Origin: Ignavibacteria bacterium
Lineage (GTDB): Bacteria > Bacteroidota > Ignavibacteria > Ignavibacteriales > Ignavibacteriaceae
Direction of reading: 5' to 3'
DNA: 64,000 nt
NCBI GenBank assembly: GCA_030693705.1
Contig: JAUYAB010000008.1
Coordinates: 186,001-250,000, forward strand
Every line of letters begins with the position of its first letter. Position 1 is the stretch's first letter. A model generated the notes under the pieces. That model had not been told where the DNA came from. It saw only the letters and a program-made list of their open reading frames with translations, and did no database searches. Position numbers and translations under genes: made by a program. This document shows, one piece after another, positions 33,475-42,783 of this stretch.

Positions 33475-34251
33475 ATGAAATTGACCGGAAAAAATGTTGT
33501 TATTACAGGAGCTTCCAGCGGAATAGGAAAAGCGCTCGCGCTTCAATTTGCCAAAGCCGGCAGCAGTTTAGTTTTGCTCGCCAGGAGAATCGAAGAACTG
33601 GAAATCATTGCCAAGGAAGTTTCGAAGTATCACGTTATTGTGAAGATTTATAAGTGCGATGTTTCCAATAAAGATGAAGTTGAAAAAGTTTTTGTTCATA
33701 TAAAAAAATTTTTCAATTCAATTGATATTTTGGTACTAAACGCCGGCGTTAGTTTCAGAACTGACGTGAGAAAAGATGAATCCGCAAAAGCCGTACAAAC
33801 GTTCGCCGTAAATGTTTTGGGAATGATCTTCTGCGCAAACCAGGTAATTCCCGATTTTATTCAAGCTAAAAAAGGAATGATCGTCGGCGTTTCTTCGCTT
33901 GCCGAGAGCCGCGGATTTCCGCGAAGCGGATTTTATTGCGCAAGCAAAGCCGCAGCCTCAACGTATCTTGAAAGTTTGAGGATTGAATTACAGAAGTACA
34001 ACATAAAAGTCTTAACGGTAAAACCCGGTTTTGTTAAAACTCCCATGACGGATAAAAACGAATTTGATATGCCGTTTATTATTCCCGTTGAAAAAGCTGT
34101 GAAGATAATTATTGAAGGAATTAAGAAAGAGAAAAAGATAATTCAATTCACTTTCGGTGCGGTGCTGGGGATAAAAATTATGAAAATTATGCCGAATTGG
34201 TTATTTGACCGCCTTTCTAAACAACAGCTAAAAAAACCGTTAAAAAGATGA
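33475..34251 (+). CDS. Short-chain dehydrogenase/reductase
   Basis: A 258-residue classical SDR. It has the cofactor motif TGASSGIG (11-18), LVLNAGVS, and the active-site set SS...YCASK. VKPGFVKTPMT follows in the normal place. The C-terminal helix is basic and hydrophobic (IKIMKIMPNWLFDRLSKQQLKK), as in DltE/YqjQ-like ketoreductases that sit at the membrane. It overlaps the next gene as ATGA. The substrate is unknown. Confidence 0.92.
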   Translation: MKLTGKNVVITGASSGIGKALALQFAKAGSSLVLLARRIEELEIIAKEVSKYHVIVKIYKCDVSNKDEVEKVFVHIKKFFNSIDILVLNAGVSFRTDVRKDESAKAVQTFAVNVLGMIFCANQVIPDFIQAKKGMIVGVSSLAESRGFPRSGFYCASKAAASTYLESLRIELQKYNIKVLTVKPGFVKTPMTDKNEFDMPFIIPVEKAVKIIIEGIKKEKKIIQFTFGAVLGIKIMKIMPNWLFDRLSKQQLKKPLKR

Positions 34252-37200
34252 AAAAGATTTTTACGTTTGCCACCATTTCTTTCTGCTTGATTATTTTTTC
34301 TCAAGCCGGAAAAGCGCAAAGCGATTCGCTTATCACGTTTTCGGAAATAATGTTTAATCCGGTTTCCGGCAACAATGAGTTTATTGAACTTTACAATACA
34401 AGCGAAACCGATTCAATCGACCTTGCGAATTTTAAAATAAAATATTACACCTCAAATCCGGATGGATTAGTTTCAACCGGTTTAGGAACAAAAATTCCGC
34501 CCAAAGGTTTTGCTGTTATCTTTGAAGGAGATTATGATATTGCAAGTGGTGTGTATAAGAACATTGTTCCCATCTCTGCTATCATACTTAAAATTGCTAA
34601 GAACTATTTTGGCAGCAGCGCTTCTGGAATGGCAGGAAGTAACGATCGCGAACTAAGATTGATTTCATCCGCCGGTGATACTATTGAAACGTATCTCTAC
34701 TCATCGAGCAACGGAACAGGAATTTCAGATGAGAAGAAAATTTTAACTAAAGACAATGCAGCCTCAAATTGGGCGAACTCGCTGCAATTGAATGGAACGC
34801 CGGGATTTAAAAACTCTATTTCTCCATTATCGATTGATCTCGCAGTTTCTTCAATTTCTATTTCGCCGTCATTCCCGCTTGTTAATAGCATCATCGAGAT
34901 CGGTTCGGTTCTGAAAAATTTTGGGATTTCGCCGGTTCAAAATTTTACTGCGGAAATTTATTTGGATACAAACAAAAATTCTTTGGGTGAACAAACAGAA
35001 AAAATATTTGAACAAACACTTTCGCTAAATTCAAATGATTCAACCACTATCTCGTATCAACTTCAAAATTTAGTTGCCGGGAATTATCAGATTATAGTTT
35101 CAATAAAATCACTGTCAGATGAAAACCAAACGAACAACATAAAGATTGCAACTTTTACAGTTTATCCAAAACCAAATTCGCTTAATGATTTGGTGGTCAA
35201 CGAAATAATGTATGCGCCGATTACCGGTGAACCGGAATGGGTTGAGTTTTTCAATCGTTCTGATAAAGCAATAAATTTGAAGAAGTGGAAAATTTCCGAC
35301 AACGCAACCCCGGTGGCAATAAGCGCTGTGGATGTTTTTGTTCCGGCAAAAGGATACATTGTTTTGAGCAAAGACTCAACGATTTTAAGTCATTATTCCG
35401 TTTCATCTCCGGTTATAACATTGAGTTTACCCGCATTAAACAACACCGATGATGCGGTGGTCTTGAAAGATTCACTAAACATTTTAATAGATAGCCTTTA
35501 TTATTTTTCAACGTGGGGCGGCAGTAACGGAAGATCTCTTGAACGTTTGAACCCGAATGAGGCAGCAAATAATCCATCAAACTGGAAAACTTCTATTGGA
35601 GTTTTTAAAGCAACGCCCGGAGCTAAAAACAGTATTGTTCCCCTTTCTTATGATGTTTCTGTTTCGTCTGTTTTGTTTGCACCATTGTATCCTGCAATCA
35701 ATGATGAAGTTACCATTACGTCACTTATAAAAAATACCGGGGATTCACTTGCCAATCCGGTAACCGCCGAAATATTTTTAGATGCGAATAATGATTCGAC
35801 CGGGCAATCGAATGAATTATTGTTTTCCAACTCCTACTCATTGCTTTCGCAAGATTCCATTGTTATCGAAAAAAAATTAAGCGGACTAACTTCAGGAACC
35901 CATCATATTTTAGTACAAGCGCTTTTCTCAACCGATGAGAATCAATCCAACAATAAAAAAATAATTTCTTTTACGGTCTATAATCTCCCAACAAAATTCA
36001 ATGATGTTGTTGTAAACGAAATTATGTATGCACCGCTTTCCGGCGAACCGGAGTGGATAGAACTTTTTAACCGAACCGACAGTACGATTAATCTTAAAAA
36101 GTGGCGCATCGGAGACAACGCAACGCAAATAATTCTTCCTTCAAATGATTTTTTCATCACAAAGCATTCGTACGCAATTGTGGCAAAAGATTCTTCACTT
36201 TTGAATTTGTATAAAATCGCTTCGCCGTTTATCGTTGCTTCACTTCCTTCATTAAACAATACCGACGATGCTGTTGTATTAAAAGATTCATTAAACACAC
36301 TTGTTGATTCTCTTTATTACTTTTCGAACTGGGGCGGCAGCAATGGAAGATCGCTTGAAAGGATTGATGCGAACCAACCGGCACTCAATCCATCAAACTG
36401 GAAAACTTCAACGGGAATTGCAAAGGCAACACCGGGAAAAATTAATTCCGTTACGCGAAAAGATTATGACGGAACGATAACGGATATTTTGTTTTCACCG
36501 AATAATCCGGTTACAGGAGATAATATTTCTTTTTCCGCGAAGGTGAAAAATCCGGGAATAAACGACCTGTCGTTTCATCTTGAACTTTATCTTGACGAAA
36601 ACCTTGATTCAATTCCCGATGCCGGCGCAATAACTTCAGATTCGTTTACGCTCACCCCGCTTGATTCACTTACCGTTCCCTTCAATTATGTTTATGAAAA
36701 GTTTAAAGGAACAAAAGGATTTTTTGTTAAAGGGATTTTCGCACAGGATGACGACACGACAAACAATTCTTTTTATAAAACACTTTCAGCAGGATTTCCA
36801 TCCGGCAGTGTGTTGTTAAACGAAGTGATGTTTACCCCCGCAAACAGTGAGCCGGAATGGGTTGAGGTTTTTAATGCTTCGAATGATACGATCAATTTAA
36901 AAGATTGGACAATTAATGATGTTTACACAACTCCGGCGTACGGCAAAGTTACAACCGATTTTATTCTGCTGCCGCAAACGTTTGGAGTGCTTGCAAAAGA
37001 TTCATCGATCATTAATTATCACAGAACCATTCCTTCTAAAATTGTAAAAATAAATCTACCGGTATTAAATAACGATGTTGACGGCGTTGTATTAAAAGAT
37101 AACCGCGCGGTTGTTATGGATTCACTTCTTTACAACAGCAGTTGGGGCGGTTCAAACGGATATTCACTTGAAAGAAAATTATTAACGGTTCCGGCAAACA

Positions 37201-38924
37201 TGCAGGACAATTGGGCGAGTTCGCTCGATATAGAGCAAAGTACTCCGGGAAGAATTAATAGTCAAACTCCAAAAGACTTTGATTTGACAATTTCAAATCT
37301 TGCCACCGATCTTCCGTCTTTTGGTGAAAACGAAAACTTTCCAATTTACGCCGGTATAAAAAATATCGGAACAAAAGCGGTTGATAATTTTTCGATTCAA
37401 TTTTATATTGATACCGATTCAAACCATGTTGCTGAATATTTGTTCGATACACAAGCCGTGACGATGCAATTGCAAAGCGGTGATTCACTAAAAGTTATCG
37501 CGGGAGTAAAAGGTTCAATCTCCAGGCGGATTTTGTTTGCTGCAAAAGTTGTTTTTACTGCCGATGAAGACACACTAAACAATTATGTCGAAAAATATTT
37601 TGAACCGGGATACCGGCAACAAGCAATCGTTATAAACGAGGTGATGTATAATCCGAATGATAACGCTCCCGAATGGATTGAACTCTTAGCAAGGGATTCC
37701 GTTAACTTAAAAAATTGGTCAATCTCTGATTCGCTTTCAACTCCGGTAAAAGTAAAGATCACGTATAATGATTTTTATCTTTCGCCAAACGAGTTTGTTG
37801 TGCTCTCAAAAGATTCCATTTCATTTTTTAATGCATACCATCTTTTTACAAACGCAAAATTTATTCCGGTTAATCTTCCTTCGCTCAGCAATACCGAAGA
37901 TGGTGTACATGTTTATGATTTTCGCGATGCGTTGATCGATAGAATGCATTATAAATCTACTTGGGCTGGTAAAAAAGGTTTTTCAATTGAACACATCAGC
38001 GGTGCAAATGATAGTCTGAGCTGGATAACTTCACTTGCAATAAACGGAAATTCTGCCGGAGGAGAAAATCTTCTTCCAAATCAAAATATAGCTCGGAGTT
38101 CAATTGTTATAAATGAAATTATGTTCGATCCCGACATTGATAATAGCGAGTTTATCGAATTTCAAAACATCTCGAACGATTCAATAAACATCGGCGGTTG
38201 GCGCATTCAGGATGAAAAAGGAAATTTTTATAAACTTTCTGAAACCGGTTTTATAATTCCGCCGGGTGAGTTTTTTCTCCTTGCGGCTGATTCGATTGTA
38301 TTGCAAAAATATCCAGAGTTAAGTTCGTTTTTAAATCTTTCCGTTGCGAACGAATCATCTCTTGGTTTTACAAACACGGGTGAACTGATCCAGCTTAAAA
38401 ATATTTTCGGCGCTGCTATCGATTCGATTGTCTATTCAGACAAATGGCACAACAAAAATATTGTGAACACAAAAAACAAATCGCTTGAAAGAATAAATCC
38501 GAACATAGACGGCAACTCGAACACAAATTGGAGCACTTCGGTTGCGGTTAGCGGCGCTACTCCCGGAAAACAAAACAGCATTTTTACTACCAACTCAAAT
38601 ACCTCGGCAAACATTTCTGTTTCGCCGAATCCATTCTCTCCCGACAATGACGGTTTTGAAGATTTTACCATCATCAATTACAATTTATCTCAAGCAATCT
38701 CACAAACGCGAATTAAAATATTTGATTCAAAGGGCAGACTGGTGCGCACGCTAAATAATAATCAGCCAAGCGCACAAACCGGCTCGGTGGTGTTTAACGG
38801 ATTGGATGACGACGGCAACCCGCTTCGCATTGGAATTTATATTGTTTATCTTGAAGCTATGAATGACGCTTCCTCTGTTGTTGATAAACTAAAAACCGTA
38901 GTAGTGGTTGCAAGAAAATTATAA
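34248..38924 (+). CDS. Giant exported lamin-tail/CARDB repeat protein with FlgD-like end
   Basis: A 1558-residue exported protein. After a signal peptide it carries six lamin-tail domains (LTD), each opening with an NE(I/V)M(Y/F)-type motif (SEIMFNP near 32, NEIMYAP near 318 and 588, NEVMFTP near 858, NEVMYNP near 1129, NEIMFDP near 1287). Four CARDB-like Ig domains lie between LTD 1-5. The tail (about 1455-1558) is VSPNPFSPDNDGFEDF, a FlgD-like Ig domain used as secretion or anchor signal in this group. LTD 2 and 3 are very similar. Likely a surface or matrix protein. It overlaps the SDR gene by four bases. Confidence 0.88.
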   Translation: MKKIFTFATISFCLIIFSQAGKAQSDSLITFSEIMFNPVSGNNEFIELYNTSETDSIDLANFKIKYYTSNPDGLVSTGLGTKIPPKGFAVIFEGDYDIASGVYKNIVPISAIILKIAKNYFGSSASGMAGSNDRELRLISSAGDTIETYLYSSSNGTGISDEKKILTKDNAASNWANSLQLNGTPGFKNSISPLSIDLAVSSISISPSFPLVNSIIEIGSVLKNFGISPVQNFTAEIYLDTNKNSLGEQTEKIFEQTLSLNSNDSTTISYQLQNLVAGNYQIIVSIKSLSDENQTNNIKIATFTVYPKPNSLNDLVVNEIMYAPITGEPEWVEFFNRSDKAINLKKWKISDNATPVAISAVDVFVPAKGYIVLSKDSTILSHYSVSSPVITLSLPALNNTDDAVVLKDSLNILIDSLYYFSTWGGSNGRSLERLNPNEAANNPSNWKTSIGVFKATPGAKNSIVPLSYDVSVSSVLFAPLYPAINDEVTITSLIKNTGDSLANPVTAEIFLDANNDSTGQSNELLFSNSYSLLSQDSIVIEKKLSGLTSGTHHILVQALFSTDENQSNNKKIISFTVYNLPTKFNDVVVNEIMYAPLSGEPEWIELFNRTDSTINLKKWRIGDNATQIILPSNDFFITKHSYAIVAKDSSLLNLYKIASPFIVASLPSLNNTDDAVVLKDSLNTLVDSLYYFSNWGGSNGRSLERIDANQPALNPSNWKTSTGIAKATPGKINSVTRKDYDGTITDILFSPNNPVTGDNISFSAKVKNPGINDLSFHLELYLDENLDSIPDAGAITSDSFTLTPLDSLTVPFNYVYEKFKGTKGFFVKGIFAQDDDTTNNSFYKTLSAGFPSGSVLLNEVMFTPANSEPEWVEVFNASNDTINLKDWTINDVYTTPAYGKVTTDFILLPQTFGVLAKDSSIINYHRTIPSKIVKINLPVLNNDVDGVVLKDNRAVVMDSLLYNSSWGGSNGYSLERKLLTVPANMQDNWASSLDIEQSTPGRINSQTPKDFDLTISNLATDLPSFGENENFPIYAGIKNIGTKAVDNFSIQFYIDTDSNHVAEYLFDTQAVTMQLQSGDSLKVIAGVKGSISRRILFAAKVVFTADEDTLNNYVEKYFEPGYRQQAIVINEVMYNPNDNAPEWIELLARDSVNLKNWSISDSLSTPVKVKITYNDFYLSPNEFVVLSKDSISFFNAYHLFTNAKFIPVNLPSLSNTEDGVHVYDFRDALIDRMHYKSTWAGKKGFSIEHISGANDSLSWITSLAINGNSAGGENLLPNQNIARSSIVINEIMFDPDIDNSEFIEFQNISNDSINIGGWRIQDEKGNFYKLSETGFIIPPGEFFLLAADSIVLQKYPELSSFLNLSVANESSLGFTNTGELIQLKNIFGAAIDSIVYSDKWHNKNIVNTKNKSLERINPNIDGNSNTNWSTSVAVSGATPGKQNSIFTTNSNTSANISVSPNPFSPDNDGFEDFTIINYNLSQAISQTRIKIFDSKGRLVRTLNNNQPSAQTGSVVFNGLDDDGNPLRIGIYIVYLEAMNDASSVVDKLKTVVVVARKL

Positions 38925-38945
38925 AAATTTTATAAGAGCAATAAA

Positions 38946-39323
38946 ATGGCAGAAGTAAAATATTTCACTCCAAAAGAAGCGGTTAAAACGCTTCCGCTGG
39001 TAAAAAAAATTGTAGACGATATTCTGCGTGAAGGAAAAGATATACAATTTTTGATGGATCAAGTCGGCGGCGATGTTCAGTTGAACCCCGAAATTCCCGA
39101 ACGCTTAAAAAGCATGCAAGTCTATTTAAAAGAATTACTTGAAGTTGGGTGCTATTATAAAGATTGGGACTTTTCTCTTGGTTTGGTTGATTTCCCTTCT
39201 GTGATTGATGGAGAAGAAGTTTTTCTTTGCTGGCGCAGTGATGAAGAGACGATCAGTTATTATCATCATCCCGCAAGCGGATACGCCGGAAGAAAAGTTA
39301 TTCCCGAAGATTATTTTTTATAA
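38946..39323 (+). CDS. DUF2203-family protein
   Basis: A 125-residue soluble protein with the DUF2203 pattern: FTPKEAVKTLPLVKKIVDDI at the start, a helical middle, then LGLVDFPSVIDGEEVFLCWRSDEE and a YYHHPASGYAGRKVIPEDY end. Function is unknown. It stands 21 bp after the lamin-tail gene and 18 bp before the HAD gene. Confidence 0.88.
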   Translation: MAEVKYFTPKEAVKTLPLVKKIVDDILREGKDIQFLMDQVGGDVQLNPEIPERLKSMQVYLKELLEVGCYYKDWDFSLGLVDFPSVIDGEEVFLCWRSDEETISYYHHPASGYAGRKVIPEDYFL

Positions 39324-39341
39324 AAACCGGGAACTAATTTA

Positions 39342-39986
39342 TTGATAAAAAACATTGAACTCTTTGTGTTTGATTTGGACGGAACCTTAACGGAGTCATC
39401 CGAAACTATTCACCAAACAACGCTAAAAACATTTGAGCATTTCGGTCGCGTTGTACACCTTCCGAAAGAAGAATTAGATAAGCGGATCGGCGAGCATTTT
39501 CAAACGATCTTTGATGACTTGAACATTCACGTTGATGATGTTGAAGAATTTATTAATGTGTACAAAACAATTTATTTTGATTTTATCCACACAACAAAAC
39601 TTTATCCCGGCGTTGAAGAGATTCTTTTATCTTTAAAAGAAAAAGGAAAGAAAATCGCGCTGCTTACAACCAAAGGACAAGAACAAGCGCAAAACATTCT
39701 TCATCATTTTAAACTGGAAAAATATTTTGATGAAATTATGGGACGACGTAACGGAATAAAACACAAACCTTCACCGGAGCCGCTGCTGTTTATTTGCAAC
39801 GCTCTCTCTGTTTCGCCTGAGCAAACGTTAATGGTTGGAGACACCGAAGTTGATGTGCAGTGTGGAAAAAATGCAAACACAAAAACATGTGCGGTTACCT
39901 GGGGTTACCGATCAAAGGGAATTTTAGAAAATGAAAAACCGGATTATATTGTGGAAAAAATTTATGAACTTTTGCTCCTAACTTAA
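39342..39986 (+). CDS. HAD phosphatase (phosphoglycolate phosphatase/PpaX-like)
   Basis: A 214-residue HAD enzyme with all motifs intact: FDLDGTLTES (Asp11, Asp13), LTTKGQ, KHKPSPEPL and MVGDTEVDVQCGKNA. The cap domain between motif I and II fits phosphoglycolate phosphatase, PpaX or 5'-nucleotidase-like enzymes. The start is TTG at 39342; no ATG is available. It lies within a plus-strand run that leads into a K+ channel gene eight bases later. Confidence 0.88.
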   Translation: MIKNIELFVFDLDGTLTESSETIHQTTLKTFEHFGRVVHLPKEELDKRIGEHFQTIFDDLNIHVDDVEEFINVYKTIYFDFIHTTKLYPGVEEILLSLKEKGKKIALLTTKGQEQAQNILHHFKLEKYFDEIMGRRNGIKHKPSPEPLLFICNALSVSPEQTLMVGDTEVDVQCGKNANTKTCAVTWGYRSKGILENEKPDYIVEKIYELLLLT

Positions 39987-39994
39987 AGGTTACT

Positions 39995-40753
39995 ATGAAG
40001 TCTAGAATATATTTCTTAATGATTGTATTAGTGGTAAGCTTTGCCATCAATACAACAATTTTTTATTATTCCGAGATTGGCGTTAACCCGCACGTTCATT
40101 CTTTTTTTGATGTTGTCTGGTGGTGGATGGTCAGTTCTACCACGGTTGGTTACGGCGATGTTTACCCTGTAACTACAATCGGAAGACTCTCCGCAATTGT
40201 TTCTATTATTGTCGGTGTATTCTTTTATACGAATATCATCACTATTATTGCTGAATCAGTGCATCAATCGTTTGAGAAGCACATTCGGGGATTAGCTCAA
40301 GTCGCTTGCAAAAATCATATCGTTATCTGTGAGTACACTGCTTTTGCAGATGAATTGATCCAGGAAATTCAGCAATATGAAAAGTTTGCTGGAAAAGAAA
40401 TGGTTATTGTTACAGACCTCGTTGAAACCAATCCTTATCCCGAACACTATTTTGTAAGAGGCGTCCCCATCAATCCGCTTAATCTAAAGAAAGCAAATAT
40501 AAAGTACGCCGATTTTATTTTCGTTTTTGCCAATATCCGTTTTAAAGACCCGGATGTAAAAACCCTGCACCTTCTTTCTCGCATTAAGAAGTTAAACCAG
40601 CATGCAAAAATTTATATCGAAATGGAAAATCCGCAGGACGATCTGGTACAGTATTTAGACCCTTCCGTTACGGTAATTGAAAGCCGGAGAATGCTTGAAG
40701 ATTTGTTAAAGTATAAATCAATCAAATTTAATGAGTTGTTCGAGCAGAGCTAA
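39995..40753 (+). CDS. Two-helix potassium channel with RCK-like domain
   Basis: A 252-residue channel subunit with two membrane helices around a pore loop. The selectivity filter is TTVGYGD (residues about 49-55). A cytoplasmic TrkA-N/RCK-like domain starts at NHIVICEYTAFADELI. In this domain the usual GxGxxG turn is replaced by CEYTAFAD, so nucleotide binding of the usual kind is unlikely, although Asp/Glu-rich strands remain (VIVTD, FIFVFANIR). It probably forms a tetramer that passes K+ and is gated by something other than NAD(H). Confidence 0.9.
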   Translation: MKSRIYFLMIVLVVSFAINTTIFYYSEIGVNPHVHSFFDVVWWWMVSSTTVGYGDVYPVTTIGRLSAIVSIIVGVFFYTNIITIIAESVHQSFEKHIRGLAQVACKNHIVICEYTAFADELIQEIQQYEKFAGKEMVIVTDLVETNPYPEHYFVRGVPINPLNLKKANIKYADFIFVFANIRFKDPDVKTLHLLSRIKKLNQHAKIYIEMENPQDDLVQYLDPSVTVIESRRMLEDLLKYKSIKFNELFEQS

Positions 40754-40760
40754 TTTAAAA

Positions 40761-40796
40761 TGGGGCGCTGATTCGTTAAGATCGCCTATGATTTTA
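40761..40796 (+). repeat. Partial copy of the GGGACGCAGATT dispersed repeat
   Basis: Thirty of the first 35 bases match 43151-43185, the left half of the full element that follows the Xre gene. The right half is absent here. The copy sits between the K+ channel gene and a fossil gene end. Confidence 0.75.
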
Positions 40797-40804
40797 GAAG
40801 TTAG

Positions 40805-40924
40805 CCGATTATTTACAGAAAAAATGAAACTATCATTTCACTACACTATTTTCAAAATGTTGATGCATCACTTGCTAACGAAGATGCTGAACCAACTATA
40901 AATGTAATTTGTGAGAGGTTATGA
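40805..40924 (+). pseudogene. Possible 3' remnant of a lost gene
   Basis: An open 39-codon stretch reads with protein-like composition (RKNETIISLHYFQNVDASL, then ANEDAEPTINVICERL) and stops at a TGA that overlaps the next ATG as ATGA, the coupling seen between true operon genes here. It lacks a start and is cut on its left by a stop and a dispersed repeat copy. This suggests the tail of a gene lost upstream of the TPR gene; I do not recognise it. Confidence 0.45.
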
Positions 40925-42393
40925 AGGACCCTGAAGAACTTTTAGCTAAAGCAAATTTGCTTAAAAAAGACTCAACTTTGCAGGAAACCCAAATATTAAA
41001 GGATGAATATTTCTGGACGATCCACAACATCTTTGAAGACTACCATGAAGGGTTAAATTTCGATCAGCGCTTAGCTTTCATTAAAGAGATGGAGCCGTAT
41101 CTACCCGATTCGTTTTTGGGAGCAATGGCACTTGCCCGAAACTTGAAGAAAGTTCTCAGCCTTTATAAAACTGATAGATTTTTTCTAACCAAACAGAAAT
41201 CCGATCTTCTCTACTTAGTAAACACTTTCAAGAAATTAAAAATTCCGAAATCGGAATCGTCGTTTTCGGATATCATGAGACAATTATCGAGATTACAAGA
41301 CGATCAATCTGATTGGTACCTTCCTTTAATTAAAGAAATCGGATTAGAGGGTTTTGAAGAAAAAGATTACCAGCGGATCAAGAGAGACGGAAATTTGATC
41401 ATTAGTTTATATGAACTCATTATGCTTAATACGGCAAAACATATTGAGAAATCTGATTCGTTAGTCGATATGCAATGGTTTCTCCCCTTTTTAGAAAACG
41501 CACTCTGTAAATTCCCGGGAACCATTTGGTTTAAATATTACAAAGCCAGGCTTCTTTTAAAAGTAGGAAGGGTTGAAGAAGCTAAACCGCTTTTAAAAGA
41601 TGTTTTAATAAAACAAAATGATCAGTTCCGGGCTTGGGAGCTTTACGGTTCACTTTATGCAGAAACCAACCCGCACCTTTATTTTTCTTTTCTTTGCAAA
41701 GCCGCTCTCAAAGGAAAGGAAGAATCAGCTTTGCCGGCTCTTCGCTTAAACCTTGCGAAAGAATTTATAGCAAGAAAAATGTATGCTGAAGCCAAAACCG
41801 AGTTAGAACAAATTATGAAAACCGGAGAACAAAAAGGATGGGAAATTTCAAACGAAATTACCCGGCTCTACAATTTAAAAGAAATAAGTTCTGCGGCGGC
41901 GCAAATAAGCAACATAAAAGTGTACGAAGTATATCAGCATACAGCCGATGAACATTTAGCATTATTTCTTGAAACAAAGGTTGGAATTGTTACAAATATT
42001 TTACCTGATAAAAAAATTGCCTTTCTGGTATTCGGACCAAAACTTAGCGCGGCTTTAAAGATGAAAGAGGAAGATGAAGTTGCAAACGGAGACATCCTAA
42101 AAATCTCTATCGCCGAAACAAGCATTAAGGGTGAAATAAAACACAATGTTATAAACTATGAACGTACTGACGAAAAGCCTTCATCTGATTTTTATAAAAT
42201 TGTAACAGGAACATTGAACCTTAAAAAAAATAAAAAAGGAAATCCATACGCCTTTGTTCAAGATGTTCACATTCGTAAAGACATTATTATCCCTTCGGGA
42301 ATTAAAGAAGGAGAAAAAATTTCTCTCGTTTGTTTTAAATATTATAAGAAAAATGGTGAATCAAAATGGAGAGCAATTAAGGCTCTGGGGTAA
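40921..42393 (+). CDS. TPR protein with C-terminal OB-like domain
   Basis: A 490-residue cytoplasmic protein. The body is helical and TPR-like (WFKYYKARLLLKVGRVEEAKPLL, FRAWELYGSLYAETNPHLYFSF, KMYAEAKTELEQIMK). The C-terminal ~75 residues, FYKIVTGTLNLKKNKKGNPYAFVQDVHIRKDIIIPSGIKEG and following, look like a cold-shock/OB-type nucleic-acid-binding fold. From memory this order matches TPR proteins (DUF7017-like) found with TOTE-type conflict systems, but no primase or helicase is here. It starts with GAGAGG upstream and ATGA overlap with a fossil gene end. Confidence 0.75.
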   Translation: MKDPEELLAKANLLKKDSTLQETQILKDEYFWTIHNIFEDYHEGLNFDQRLAFIKEMEPYLPDSFLGAMALARNLKKVLSLYKTDRFFLTKQKSDLLYLVNTFKKLKIPKSESSFSDIMRQLSRLQDDQSDWYLPLIKEIGLEGFEEKDYQRIKRDGNLIISLYELIMLNTAKHIEKSDSLVDMQWFLPFLENALCKFPGTIWFKYYKARLLLKVGRVEEAKPLLKDVLIKQNDQFRAWELYGSLYAETNPHLYFSFLCKAALKGKEESALPALRLNLAKEFIARKMYAEAKTELEQIMKTGEQKGWEISNEITRLYNLKEISSAAAQISNIKVYEVYQHTADEHLALFLETKVGIVTNILPDKKIAFLVFGPKLSAALKMKEEDEVANGDILKISIAETSIKGEIKHNVINYERTDEKPSSDFYKIVTGTLNLKKNKKGNPYAFVQDVHIRKDIIIPSGIKEGEKISLVCFKYYKKNGESKWRAIKALG

Positions 42394-42501
42394 TTGCACA
42401 AAAATACCGCATTATGGCGCAACATAACTATTAAAATTGATTTTTAATATCCATTTTTCTTCATTATTACGCTCAAATCCCACTTTTCACCATTTTCTTT
42501 T

Positions 42502-42660
42502 CCCTTTGTATGAAAATTAGTTCTCTTTGTAAGATAAAAATATCTTATTATGTAACTAATTAGTTACATTATATGATATATAAATATTTCTAAATGCAAA
42601 TGACATCATATTGTTTAATAAATACATCCTTTTGTATAATTGAAATCTTCTTTTGTATAT
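42502..42660 (+). promoter_or_regulatory. Four phased TCYYTTTGTA motifs upstream of the Xre gene
   Basis: The G of TTTGTA falls at 42508, 42529, 42634 and 42655, so spacings are 21, 105 (5 x 21) and 21 bp, all on one helix face. The copies read TCCCTTTGTATG, TCTCTTTGTAAG, CCTTTTGTATAA and TCTTTTGTATAT. A weaker ATTGTTTAA falls in phase at 42613. They could be binding sites of the Xre protein. Confidence 0.5.
42550..42569. promoter_or_regulatory. Perfect 20-base palindrome ATGTAACTAATTAGTTACAT
   Basis: Fully self-complementary, lying between the two pairs of phased motifs. A dimeric regulator could bind it; the Xre protein is the obvious candidate. Confidence 0.5.
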
Positions 42661-42783
42661 AGTATTTCTTTCATTGTGCGATGGAAAAGGGACTTTACAT
42701 GAAAATATTTTCCCATTCTATGATATAATAGTCTTATTTCTTAAATTACGCTTAGCGTTTCATAACTAACTTATAGGAGTTTT

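Larger units (their letters stand above)
42394..42783. other. 390-bp AT-rich leader of the Xre gene
   Basis: No open frame is credible. The stretch holds four copies of a CTTTGTA-like motif at 21-bp phasing, a perfect 20-base palindrome and, near the gene, TATGATATAAT-like promoter sequence and the ribosome site AGGAG. It looks regulatory. Confidence 0.6.
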
